The position numbers and the translations under genes are program-made. The notes beneath the pieces were generated by a model that worked only from the letters and a program-made list of their open reading frames with translations, was not told the DNA's origin and did not search any database. Source: an uncultured bacterium (GTDB taxonomy: Bacteria; Patescibacteriota; Minisyncoccia; Phycocordibacterales; PALSA-1337). Taken from it: a DNA stretch of 34,077 nucleotides. Positions 25,001-31,925 of this stretch are shown here, piece by piece; the first letter of the stretch is position 1, and each line of letters begins with the position of its first letter. The stretch spans positions 1 through 34,077 of the forward strand of contig CAINCE010000047.1 in the NCBI GenBank assembly GCA_903846945.1, read 5' to 3'.

Positions 25001-25700
25001 TTATATCCTTGTAACCTTGTGCCACTTCAAAGTTTGATAGGGTAGTTTCGCACCTAGGACATAGATTCATCGATTTGAATCCTTCATAGATGAGTCCCTT
25101 ATCATGGAGTTGCTTGAATATCCACCAGACACTCTCAGTATATGTTGCGTCCATCGTTCGGTAGTCGTCTTCCATATCCACCCAGCGACCTAGTCGAGGA
25201 ACTATCGCGCGCCATTCATCTGCATAACGCATCACACTCTCCTTGGCAGCAGCATTGAATCTGTCTATACCATAAGTAACGATGTCTTTTTTTGATTTCA
25301 ATTGGAGCTCTTTTTCTATCAGATTCTCTACCGGCAATCCATGACAGTCCCACCCCCATTTCCTAGGAACATGATATCCTTGCATCGTTTTGAATCTCGG
25401 CACTACATCCTTGATCACTCCCGCCAAGATATGCCCGTAGTGAGGCAAGCCATTGGCAAATGGAGGACCATCATAGAATATATATTCCCCCTTCGGAGAC
25501 TTCCTTTCCAAAGTCTTTTCGAATATCCCCTTCTCCTTCCAATACGCCAATATCTTCTCCTCGCGTAATGCGTGCGGAGTTTTAGAAGTTATCGGCGTAG
25601 TCACTGGTGATCCTGTAGGGTCTGTCGACTTTACAGGCTTTGCGGGTTTTGTCGATTTTGCGGGTTCCATATTGTCTATATTATCTATTTGTTCAGCCAT
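22059..25700 (-). CDS. ileS: Isoleucine--tRNA ligase with an inserted histidine-phosphatase domain
   Basis: A 1213-residue class I synthetase. The HIGH motif is 'HYGH' (87-90), the CP1 editing region includes 'TTTPWTLPGN' and 'GTGIVHIAPAFG', and the KMSKR signature is at about 855-859. Between about 545 and 740, where other IleRS have a short stretch linking 'GSVEDLRK' to 'DLHRPFIDEV', there is a complete histidine-phosphatase (phosphoglycerate-mutase-like) domain. It has 'RHGEAENN' (R552, H553), 'SPILRTKETAE', an 'EYNPGVFQGKS' acidic segment and 'VVTHETPA' (H693). The frame is continuous. The N-terminal 40 residues are a Pro/Lys/Thr-rich extension. It follows argS by 43 bases on the same strand. 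The role of the domain is unknown. Confidence 0.95.
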   Translation of the reverse strand: MAEQIDNIDNMEPAKSTKPAKPVKSTDPTGSPVTTPITSKTPHALREEKILAYWKEKGIFEKTLERKSPKGEYIFYDGPPFANGLPHYGHILAGVIKDVVPRFKTMQGYHVPRKWGWDCHGLPVENLIEKELQLKSKKDIVTYGIDRFNAAAKESVMRYADEWRAIVPRLGRWVDMEDDYRTMDATYTESVWWIFKQLHDKGLIYEGFKSMNLCPRCETTLSNFEVAQGYKDITDISVTVKFRVLDVADTYLLAWTTTPWTLPGNVALAVGKDIEYTKVKIANEYFILAKSRLSVLKDTQYESVEEFKGADLVGKRYQPLFDHYSKNQKLKNHENGWQVYAAGFVTTEDGTGIVHIAPAFGADDYDLMKVNSLPFVQHVTMDGVFKSEVTDFAGLHVKPKDTDAEKDAHQKTDIEIIKWLAHGGKLFSKEKLVHSYPHCWRCDTPLLNYATSSWFVKVTDIKDKLVSENKKVTWVPPEVGEGRFGNWLEGARDWAISRSRFWGAPIPVWREEKIQDPGVGSELVNESGVHCIGSVEDLRKYSHAKNNYHVMRHGEAENNTLNVLDSSVTTTHHLTEKGREQVAGAVKELRSLKIDLIFVSPILRTKETAEMVKIALGLGDDKLIVDNRIAEYNPGVFQGKSVAELGRAHTASDRWLWRPEGGEDYMDIKKRTGEFLYDIEGKYEGKNILVVTHETPAMLLCAAAMGMDIESAKSLRLVGDFMKNAEVRKLDFVPLPHNTDYELDLHRPFIDEVQLMTKEGNKLVRVPDVFDCWFESGSMPYASEHHPFENRDKFEPHPGLLKKSIGFPADFIAEGLDQTRGWFYSMMVLGVALFGKTPYKKVVVNGLVLAEDGEKMSKRKQNYPDPMGIVEKYGADSLRYYLLSSPVVHGQDLCFSERGVDEVTKKLLNRLLNVVSFYEMYSENSVASDSVGNATSTNVLDRWIVSRLNETISLVTKALEAGELDRATRPFMDLTDDLSTWYLRRSRDRFKSGDMVDKKFALETTMFVLLEIAKLIAPFMPFLAEDIYSRMSGELESVHLEMWPTAGKVEGELLVNMRVVREVSSRGLEARMKAKINVRQPLQKLKVGKVGIGTIHGDAEFVHLVRDEVNVKEVDFNATLSTEVELDTTISPELREEGVVRELIRAVQDMRKDRGFTVNDKVSLKIETNDEGRAFVEKYRSEISAATSLRGIEFATVEGEFQNIGGLQIKLGV

Positions 25701-25743
25701 ATATTTCTGGTCAGTTGGGTGAATGTGACTATTCTAGCACTTT

Positions 25744-27657
25744 TTACATCTTCTTTGGCACCTCTATCCCTAGCAACCACAATCCTCGTGTCATCGTCGT
25801 GAGAAATGCGCGAACCAACTCTACTCTGTAAGCCGTCAATAGGTCTTTCTCATCGATGATCGTCTGGTTTGCATAGAACGCATTGAATGCGCCCGCCAAC
25901 TGAACTAGATAACCTGCAACATGCTGAGGTGCATACTCTACCCTAGCTCGTTCCACAATATCTGGGAAACGCACGATCAATTTTTCGAGAAGACCAACAG
26001 TTTCTGGTAATTTCATATCGGACTTTGCAGAAGTTGCGGAAGTTGCAGAAAACTTGGAAGTTTTGGAAGTCCCGGAAAATGTACCACCTCCCACCTTCTC
26101 CAATACAGAAGCAGCTCTAACTGCCGAATACTGCAGATATGGTCCCGAATCCCCTTCGAATGAGATAGACGCAGCTGAGTCAAAAACAACATTGCCACCT
26201 ATAGCCTGTCGCAATATCGTGTACTTCACCGCACCGACGGCGATCATGTCAGCGATCTCTCCCACATCATCAGCCGAGAAATCCCTCCCAGCGACCTTTT
26301 CCATAACCATTTTCTTTATATCCCCGATGAGTGCATCCGCCGTCACGACATTACCCGTCCTCGATGACATCTTCCCCTCTGCAAATCGTAGCATTCCATG
26401 GCCGATATGCATGGTTTTGCCACCATTTTTCGCGTCTATCAACGAAAATACTTTGGTAAGCACTTTGAAATAGTCATTCTGTTCATTGGCTGTAATTATT
26501 ATAGATTGCACCGTGTCTGGAAACTTCTCAAATTTTGTAACATTGAGTCCAACATCCTTGGTCTCATAAGTCGGCAATCCGCGGGAATTGATAAATACTC
26601 GAGTATGCAGTCCATATTCCTCACCTTTGAACACGATAGCACCGTCACTTTCTTCAAAAACTCCAGAAATATCACTCGTCCCATCGTTCAATAGTTCCTT
26701 TGTAGAATTGTTCAATTCTGAATCAATAGTACTTTCAACTTTTTCCTTGCCTCTGATATTCTCCTTAACGATCTTCAGTCCCACAGGTGCCATCTCAGAC
26801 TCAAATATCGTCATATCGAACTTGGTCCCCAGCAACTCATATAGCAGATCAAAATGTTCTAGACTCCATTCCCTACCTTTGTCGTATAGATCATTCACAG
26901 CATCATCAGATCGGTCATATATAGCCTGATTCAACTCATCGATCTCATTTTTCACCAATGGATCTGCATCGTATGCATTGGTACCCTCGACATACATCTT
27001 CCCCAAGAATGCCGTTCTCTCCTCTATAGGAGCCGCTTCCGAAGGAATTTCGTCCAGATGCTGTTCCATAGCCCAGATAGATTTCGCGATATGGAGACCG
27101 ATATCAGATGGATAGCAGATGCGTACAACCTTTGTGCCAGTATTTTCGATCAATCGAGAGATAGACTCTCCTATAGTATTAGACATGATATGACCGATAT
27201 GGAATGCCTTGAATGTGTTTGGATCGGTGTATTCGATGAGGACTTGCTCAGACTCTCCTTTTGAGCTAGATTGCCTCGTCGACTTTTCCCCAAATAGTTG
27301 GTGACTTGACTGGTTTAAAGATGTCCCTTTGAGCGACTTTTCATTTGAACTGCTTTCTGATAGACCAACGACACCCAATACCTCCTTCGCAAACACTTCA
27401 TCCTTCAATTTGAAATTGATAAATCCAGGACCCGCCACAGATATTTCTTTTATAAAATCAGCCAAATTCAATTCCGCAACGACCTTCTCCGCCAACTCTT
27501 TTGGTGATAATCCCAATTGCTTTGCATAAGCTAGTGCCACATTTGTCGAAAAGTCTCCATGTTCTGGGACTTCTGGATAATCCAACTTTACCACAGGATC
27601 TGATATACCAACTTTCTGCACAGCCGTTTCGATAAGTGAGATTATTTTCTGTTTCAT
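25744..27657 (-). CDS. argS: Arginine--tRNA ligase
   Basis: A 637-residue class I synthetase. HIGH is 'HIGH' at 153-156 within 'DPNTFKAFHIGHIMSN', and the KMSKS counterpart is 'KMSS' at 429-432 in 'GKMSSRTGN'. The N-terminal 'VALAYAKQLGLSPKELAEKVV' and C-terminal helical 'AGAFNAFYANQ' regions are the ArgRS Add-1 and anticodon-binding domains. Three Ser/Thr/Glu-rich low-complexity insertions occur, near residues 110-140, around 'SELNNSTKELLNDGTSD', and at 'GTSKTSKFSATSATSAKS', where short DNA repeats can be seen (26020-26090). A TAATAT six bases before the ATG may be the -10 of a leaderless transcript. It is probably co-transcribed with ileS. Confidence 0.95.
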   Translation of the reverse strand: MKQKIISLIETAVQKVGISDPVVKLDYPEVPEHGDFSTNVALAYAKQLGLSPKELAEKVVAELNLADFIKEISVAGPGFINFKLKDEVFAKEVLGVVGLSESSSNEKSLKGTSLNQSSHQLFGEKSTRQSSSKGESEQVLIEYTDPNTFKAFHIGHIMSNTIGESISRLIENTGTKVVRICYPSDIGLHIAKSIWAMEQHLDEIPSEAAPIEERTAFLGKMYVEGTNAYDADPLVKNEIDELNQAIYDRSDDAVNDLYDKGREWSLEHFDLLYELLGTKFDMTIFESEMAPVGLKIVKENIRGKEKVESTIDSELNNSTKELLNDGTSDISGVFEESDGAIVFKGEEYGLHTRVFINSRGLPTYETKDVGLNVTKFEKFPDTVQSIIITANEQNDYFKVLTKVFSLIDAKNGGKTMHIGHGMLRFAEGKMSSRTGNVVTADALIGDIKKMVMEKVAGRDFSADDVGEIADMIAVGAVKYTILRQAIGGNVVFDSAASISFEGDSGPYLQYSAVRAASVLEKVGGGTFSGTSKTSKFSATSATSAKSDMKLPETVGLLEKLIVRFPDIVERARVEYAPQHVAGYLVQLAGAFNAFYANQTIIDEKDLLTAYRVELVRAFLTTMTRGLWLLGIEVPKKM

Positions 27658-27695
27658 ACATCAATATTAGCAGAATTTGGACCATTACACTCATA

Positions 27696-27723
27696 TTGAC
27701 AATATCAGGAAAAGGAGTATAAT
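27696..27723 (+). promoter_or_regulatory. Consensus sigma-70-type promoter
   Basis: TTGACA (27696-27701), a 16-base spacer and TATAAT (27718-27723). Both hexamers match consensus exactly, the best promoter in the window. It points away from argS into the gene-poor region and should start transcription near 27730. Confidence 0.75.
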
Positions 27724-27758
27724 ACGGCTAGGCTAGGAGGTTAGAGACTGGATCTTCT

Positions 27759-27878
27759 ATGCATTCTATTGTTCGTGAAATGGCCACGCATGTTTGTATG
27801 AACTGCCTGGCCGGAGTACCGAAACATACCTGCATGAGCCATAAGGTAAAAAGGGGCTATCGGTTCCTCCATCGATGA
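27759..27878 (+). CDS. Possible 39-residue Cys/His-rich small protein
   Basis: An ATG-initiated 39-codon ORF inside the strong transcript, too short for the ORF track. It contains 'HVCMNCLAGVPKHTCMSHK', a CxxC followed by HxC, resembling a small zinc-binding knuckle. An AGGAGG is present but 18 bases before the ATG, which is too far for normal initiation. It could be chance within a noncoding RNA; I rank it below the ncRNA reading. Confidence 0.22.
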   Translation: MHSIVREMATHVCMNCLAGVPKHTCMSHKVKRGYRFLHR

Positions 27879-28057
27879 AATGAAAAAGACTGGCCATTCT
27901 AGCGCCGAGATGTTAGCCATCCACTAGCATCACCGTGCAGCGACTTGTTCATTGCAATCCCCCCCTTCAGTCTCAAAGTACCTTCCTCAGCAAAGAGAAC
28001 GGCGAACACGATTAGTGCCATAGTCGATCGTATAGTCGTTCACTGAGGAAGGTGGTG

Positions 28058-28091
28058 TCACGAGTGATCCTTTAGGACATCGTGATTTTTT
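28058..28091 (+). terminator. Intrinsic terminator of the structured RNA
   Basis: TCACGA (28058-28063) pairs with TCGTGA (28080-28085), with an inner TCC/GGA pairing in the loop, followed by TTTTTT. Confidence 0.7.
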
Positions 28092-28111
28092 CATACACAA
28101 GTAAATATTTA

Positions 28112-28148
28112 CAAGAAAAGAGCGCGATACCCTATGGTAACGCGCTCT
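28112..28148 (-). terminator. Intrinsic terminator facing the structured RNA
   Basis: On the minus strand AGAGCGCG pairs with CGCGCTCT (28141-28148 with 28119-28126), with an inner TACC/GGTA pairing, followed by TTTCTTG. It would end transcription coming from glyA or from the intervening 400 bases. Confidence 0.65.
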
Positions 28149-28553
28149 CAATGCATAGACGATTCACTTAACAAACAGAACCGAACTGGGAGGAAATTGG
28201 CCGGCTGTGGTCAAAGGATTTGAGACCTGAAACCTATTTACTGACGGTCTCGAACCATGATGACAACGATTGTGTCTTGCGACGCCGGCGGTTTTTTGTT
28301 TGGCTAGGGACCGCAGTCCTGTTGCCTGGGAGCCATGAGGCACCCTATACCCCTCATTATCTACCATTGAGGGAATGGCTACTACGATATGACAGGAGCT
28401 TTCTTCGACTTCATCGGAGAGCTAACTGCTACCGCGGAGTATTGACTGTCCATGAGAAACATTACACCTATGCGAGAAATATTGCAAGTAGTTATACACA
28501 AGTTATCCACAGGTCGATAAATGTTAGTAAATTGACCTCCCAAAGAAACGAAT
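28149..28553 (-). other. Gene-free stretch, possible second noncoding RNA
   Basis: About 400 bases between glyA and the minus-strand terminator. TTGCAA (28482-28487), a 17-base spacer and TAATGT (28459-28464) form a plausible minus-strand promoter, giving a transcript of about 340 bases ending at 28112. The two overlapping ORFs in the track (28220-28627 plus, 28164-28367 minus) have biased, Arg/His/Ser-rich composition and no motif, and I do not call them. It may also simply be the glyA 3' untranslated region. Confidence 0.35.
28492..28511 (+). promoter_or_regulatory. Two adjacent DnaA boxes
   Basis: TTATACACA (28492-28500) and TTATCCACA (28503-28511) in the same orientation, two bases apart, in noncoding DNA just beyond glyA. 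Both fit the DnaA consensus TTWTNCACA. No AT-rich unwinding element or dnaA/dnaN gene is present, so an origin is not claimed. Confidence 0.45.
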
Positions 28554-29750
28554 TTATGCAGCTCTCAAAATTTTATCTATCCTCTGTGCGATCTTCTTCA
28601 TATCCTTCTCCTTCGCACCACGAGTAGTCTCCGCAGCAGTTCCGAGGCGTATTCCAGATGGATCAAATGGTGATCGACTATCGAAAGGAATGGCATTTTT
28701 GTTTACGATGATACCTGCCGCTTCTAACTTTGAGCTAGCATCCTTGCCAGCGACAGCACCAGCCCCCTTTTCATTCTTCACTCCCCCATTCCAAGTATCG
28801 ACGAGGATGAGATGGCTGTCAGTGCCACCTGAGATGATCCTCCAACCAGCCAACTTCAGCTCCTCGGCCAATACAGCTGCGTTCTTCATCACCTGACTAG
28901 CATATTTCACGAACTTCTGGCTATCTGCTTCTTTGAGAGCCACCGCGACGGCCGCGATCTGATTTATATGAGGTCCACCCTGGAGTCCCGGAAAGACTGC
29001 TTTGTCTATCTTCTTGTCTAACTCCCTCATATCACGCTTCACAAATATGAGTGCCGCACGAGGACCGCGTAGAGTTTTATGAGTCGTCGTAGTCACGATA
29101 TCAGCATATGGAAATGGAGATGGATATACGCCGCCCGCCACGAGTCCGGCGATGTGTGACATATCAACCATGAGTAATGATCCTGCCGCATCTGCCACTT
29201 CGCGCATCCGTGTCCAGTCTATAGTCCGAGGATACGCTGTATAGCCACAGACAATGATGGCTGGTTTTTCTCTCATAGCCATCTCGCGTAGTTGATCATA
29301 ATTCAGTACTTCTGTGACTTTATCAACACCATACGGAACCTGCGTCCAGAATTTCCCTGTCGCAGAAACTTTATGCCCATGAGTTAGATGACCTCCTTGA
29401 TCTAGTGACATACCCATAATCTTCCCTCCTGGTGGGATGAGTGCTGTGTATACGGCCAAGTTCGCTGGTGATCCAGAGAGTGCCTGGACATTTACATGCC
29501 AATCTGTTGGGTCGAGTTTAAATAGTTTGAGTGCCCTCTCCCGGCATAGCTCCTCGATCTTGTCTACTATCAGATTGCCACCATAGTATCTCTTACCAGG
29601 ATAGCCTTCGGCATATTTATTGGTGAGTTCCGAACCGAGTGCCTCCAATACATCCTTGGACACATAATTCTCTGATGCGATCAGGTTCACTACTTTCTTC
29701 TGACGTTTCTTTTCCGCACTTATGAAGTTTTTTATTTGGGTGTCTTTCAT
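28554..29750 (-). CDS. glyA: Serine hydroxymethyltransferase
   Basis: About 398 residues. It converts serine and tetrahydrofolate to glycine and 5,10-methylene-tetrahydrofolate using pyridoxal phosphate. The PLP lysine is in 'VTTTTHKTLRGPR'. 'LIASENYVSKDVLEALGSELTNKYAEGYPGKRYYGG' and 'DMSHIAGLVAGG' are standard SHMT blocks. Start: the ORF track begins 16 codons earlier, but 'MKDTQIKNFISAEKKRQ' is the family opening, so I use 29750. It begins the thymidylate cluster as the methylene donor. A promoter with an overlapping palindrome lies about 120 bases upstream. Confidence 0.95.
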   Translation of the reverse strand: MKDTQIKNFISAEKKRQKKVVNLIASENYVSKDVLEALGSELTNKYAEGYPGKRYYGGNLIVDKIEELCRERALKLFKLDPTDWHVNVQALSGSPANLAVYTALIPPGGKIMGMSLDQGGHLTHGHKVSATGKFWTQVPYGVDKVTEVLNYDQLREMAMREKPAIIVCGYTAYPRTIDWTRMREVADAAGSLLMVDMSHIAGLVAGGVYPSPFPYADIVTTTTHKTLRGPRAALIFVKRDMRELDKKIDKAVFPGLQGGPHINQIAAVAVALKEADSQKFVKYASQVMKNAAVLAEELKLAGWRIISGGTDSHLILVDTWNGGVKNEKGAGAVAGKDASSKLEAAGIIVNKNAIPFDSRSPFDPSGIRLGTAAETTRGAKEKDMKKIAQRIDKILRAA

Positions 29751-29867
29751 AATATAAATACTAGCATAATGTATAAAAAAAGGGGCCCACCGATGCAACG
29801 CACATCAGCAGACCTTACCCAACCACAAACCACTATCACCGAACCCACAAACAAAACAAACAAACTA

Positions 29868-29906
29868 ACATCTATAGTTATACCATAGATGTGGACAATT
29901 ATGCAA
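29868..29906 (-). promoter_or_regulatory. Predicted glyA promoter with overlapping palindrome
   Basis: On the minus strand TTGCAT (29901-29906) and TATAAC (29877-29882) are 18 bases apart. An inverted repeat ACATCTAT/ATAGATGT (29868-29875, 29885-29892) spans the -10 and part of the spacer, a natural repressor position. The same dyad lies 50-75 bases past the dut stop, so it could also be a hairpin, although it has no T run. Confidence 0.45.
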
Positions 29907-29942
29907 GGGGTATTGTGTCGCATTCACCCTCACCGAATATAC

Positions 29943-30365
29943 CTATTTCCCTGTACTCCCAAACCTGCCAGACCCTCGCGAAGTCTCTGACAACTCATCG
30001 ACTTCTTCGATCTTTGGTATTTCTACAGGAAATATGACGAGCTGTGCTATCTTGTGCCCTTTTTCTATCTTGTAATCCTCACTTCCTAGATTTATCAGAT
30101 TTACATTGTATTCACCTCTATATCCAGCATCATATACACCACCCATAGTATGAACTCCACCATTTTTCGGCAAACTCCCCTTATCTTTCACTATCGCCGC
30201 ATAACCCACCGGAAATTCCATTGCAAAACCAACAAAAAATATCTTTCTTTCACCAGGTTTCAATGCATAGTCCTCCGTTGCATACAGATCCATACCGACG
30301 TCGCCGGGATGAGCGTAGGAGGGCATCGTTGCATCTTTGTTGAGTCTTTTGATTTTAATTTTCAT
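29943..30365 (-). CDS. dut: dUTP diphosphatase
   Basis: A 140-residue trimeric-type dUTPase, hydrolysing dUTP to dUMP. The five motifs are recognisable: I 'GDVGMDLYA', II 'DKGSLPKNG' (a variant of the usual GRSGL), III 'GGVYDAGYRGEYNV', IV 'KGHKIAQLVI' and V 'RGSGRFGSTGK'. Motif II departs from the common form, as in the dCTP deaminase/dUTPase-like branch, so a broader dNTP specificity cannot be excluded. It lies upstream of glyA on the same strand and diverges from thyA, which uses its product dUMP. Confidence 0.88.
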   Translation of the reverse strand: MKIKIKRLNKDATMPSYAHPGDVGMDLYATEDYALKPGERKIFFVGFAMEFPVGYAAIVKDKGSLPKNGGVHTMGGVYDAGYRGEYNVNLINLGSEDYKIEKGHKIAQLVIFPVEIPKIEEVDELSETSRGSGRFGSTGK

Positions 30366-30397
30366 AAAAGTAATTAGATATTCGTGTCATTTCCGCG

Positions 30398-30415
30398 ATC
30401 CTCCAGCTGGCGGAT
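30398..30415. other. GC palindrome between dut and thyA
   Basis: ATCCTCCAGCTGGCGGAT forms 9-base arms with one mismatch, within a slightly longer imperfect dyad. It sits in the divergent dut/thyA intergenic region. Possible operator or REP-like hairpin. Confidence 0.3.
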
Positions 30416-30533
30416 GGAATGCATATATTATAGCGTAATGTTTAAAAGAAACGAATGCAATGCATAGCGAAGATTTGTGAAAGACTTTATGATACTATTT
30501 ACATTACTATTAATAATACTTCCCCAAACTACA

Positions 30534-31445
30534 ATGAAACCATATGCGGACCGTACACCAGACACACAGTATCAGAGCCTACTCAGAGAAATCCTAGAGA
30601 ATGGTGTGAGAACTCCTAGTCAGCAGGGCGTTGATGCGCTCACTGTCATCGGCCCTCGATCACTCCACTACAAGTTCGATAACGGTGTTCCACTCATAAC
30701 TGAGCGCAATCTCAATCCAAAGACTTCTGAGACTCTCCCCGTAACTATCTGGCAGCAAGCTATCGGTGAAATACTCGGATTCATGAATGGGGCCAGAACT
30801 CAGAAAGATCTAGAGAAATTTGGTTGCTATTGGTGGAGATGGTGGGTCACAAAAGAGAAATGTGAGAAACGCGGTCTCGAAGAAGGAGACCTCGGTCCAG
30901 GGTCATATGGCGCCGCTTTCCATGACTTCCCTACGAGTGAAGGTGCGCCTTACAATCAACTCAAGAATGTCATTGATCAAATAAAGGAGTCCCCTCATTT
31001 GCGAACTCACTTCATCACTCCATGGATACCTCAGTACATGATGCGCGGAGAAGGAAAACAACAGAAGGTTGTCGTCTGTCCATGTCATGGCTGGATACAC
31101 ATTAGAATCATAGAAAACAAACTGACTCTGCATATGATCCAGCGTTCAGCTGATGTTCCGGTCGGATTACCCCAAAACTTGATCCAATACGCAGCACTCG
31201 CCTTAGCTATCGCACATGTCACAGGTACAGAAGCATACGAATACGTCCATAGTTTCTCTGATGCACATATATATGTCGACCAGGTCGACTCTGTGAAAAC
31301 CATGCTCGAACGCGAACCCCGACGCCTCCCAACACTCACCCTAAGTACACCTCATGATGACATATTCGATTTCCGTCGTGAAGATTTTTCATTGACAGAC
31401 TACGATCCGCATCCAGGTATAAAGAAGATACCAGTAGCCATCTAA
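30534..31445 (+). CDS. thyA: Thymidylate synthase, divergent ThyA type
   Basis: About 303 residues; methylates dUMP using methylene-tetrahydrofolate. The catalytic cysteine is in 'VCPCHGW' (about C184), followed by 'QRSADVPVGLPQNLIQYA' (E. coli: QRSCDVFLGLPFN) with the dUMP-selective Asn kept. 'SDAHIYVDQVD' holds the His and Tyr that bind the sugar. Differences: the phosphate-binding 'SRR' is 'LRT', so one Arg appears to be lost, and the N-terminal half has extra aromatic residues ('CYWWRWW'). Start: the ORF track begins 19 codons earlier with a hydrophobic stretch unlike ThyA; 'MKPYADRTPDTQYQSLL' fits better. The HIT gene follows after one base. Confidence 0.85.
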   Translation: MKPYADRTPDTQYQSLLREILENGVRTPSQQGVDALTVIGPRSLHYKFDNGVPLITERNLNPKTSETLPVTIWQQAIGEILGFMNGARTQKDLEKFGCYWWRWWVTKEKCEKRGLEEGDLGPGSYGAAFHDFPTSEGAPYNQLKNVIDQIKESPHLRTHFITPWIPQYMMRGEGKQQKVVVCPCHGWIHIRIIENKLTLHMIQRSADVPVGLPQNLIQYAALALAIAHVTGTEAYEYVHSFSDAHIYVDQVDSVKTMLEREPRRLPTLTLSTPHDDIFDFRREDFSLTDYDPHPGIKKIPVAI

Positions 31446-31446
31446 C

Positions 31447-31920
31447 ATGGAAAAGAAATTCATCAATGTCGAGCATGTCCGTCGTGAGGACCAGAAAGTG
31501 GTCATGGATCAGATTGCAGCTGAAAAACACTGCCCTTTTTGCACAGAAAATCTCGTCAAATATCACAAGAAGCCCATTCTCAAAGAAGGTAAATATTGGA
31601 TATTTACTGACAATCAGTGGCCTTACGAAAAGATTACGAACCAATTATTAGCAATATATATCACTCATATCGAGCACATTCAGGATATGGATCCAGCAGC
31701 TGGAGCAGAACTGATCGAATTCTTCAAGGAAGAAGCTACGAAAAGGAACATTCCAGGTGGTGGCATCGCTATGCGTTTTGGGAGTAGTCCACATGGATCG
31801 TATGGAAATAGTGTTATGCATATTCACGCACATCTCATAGAACCTGATCTAGAAGCCCTGGCACCTGACGAAAAATGGAAATTTACCTTTGGTAAGTCTG
31901 GGAAGAAAGGGTCAAAATGA
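31447..31920 (+). CDS. HIT-domain nucleotide hydrolase or transferase
   Basis: A 157-residue protein of the histidine-triad superfamily. The triad is 'HIHAHL' near the C terminus, and an N-terminal 'CPFC' could form half of a zinc site with residues further on. 'GSYGNSVMHIHAHLIEPD' differs somewhat from Hint and Fhit proteins. Members cleave or transfer nucleoside monophosphates from dinucleotides or AMP-conjugates. It begins one base after the thyA stop, so translation is probably coupled, which suggests a role in nucleotide handling; the substrate is unknown. Confidence 0.85.
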   Translation: MEKKFINVEHVRREDQKVVMDQIAAEKHCPFCTENLVKYHKKPILKEGKYWIFTDNQWPYEKITNQLLAIYITHIEHIQDMDPAAGAELIEFFKEEATKRNIPGGGIAMRFGSSPHGSYGNSVMHIHAHLIEPDLEALAPDEKWKFTFGKSGKKGSK

Positions 31921-31925
31921 TTAAA

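Larger units (their letters stand above)
27730..28091 (+). ncRNA. Candidate structured noncoding RNA (about 360 nt)
   Basis: The transcript between the consensus promoter and a T6 terminator has no long ORF. Its 3' third folds well: ACCTTCCTCAG (27980-27990) pairs perfectly with CTGAGGAAGGT (28043-28053). Inside that, GAACG pairs with CGTTC (27997-28001, 28037-28041) and ACGAT with ATCGT (28008-28012, 28027-28031). Length and promoter strength suit a housekeeping RNA. I could not see the conserved RNase P core, the tmRNA tRNA-like ends or an SRP apical loop, so no class is assigned. A short ORF (27759-27878) lies inside; an mRNA for that small protein is the alternative. Confidence 0.55.

Noticed and set aside
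27730-28553. RNase P RNA, tmRNA or SRP RNA
   Set aside because: Some short similarities (for example ACCGCC and GGTTCGA-like strings) appeared, but the RNase P core segments, the paired tmRNA ends and the SRP apical loop were not found in a consistent order.
28220-28627. 135-residue plus-strand ORF between the structured RNA and glyA
   Set aside because: Biased composition, no motif, no clear start signal, and it runs into the glyA coding region on the other strand.
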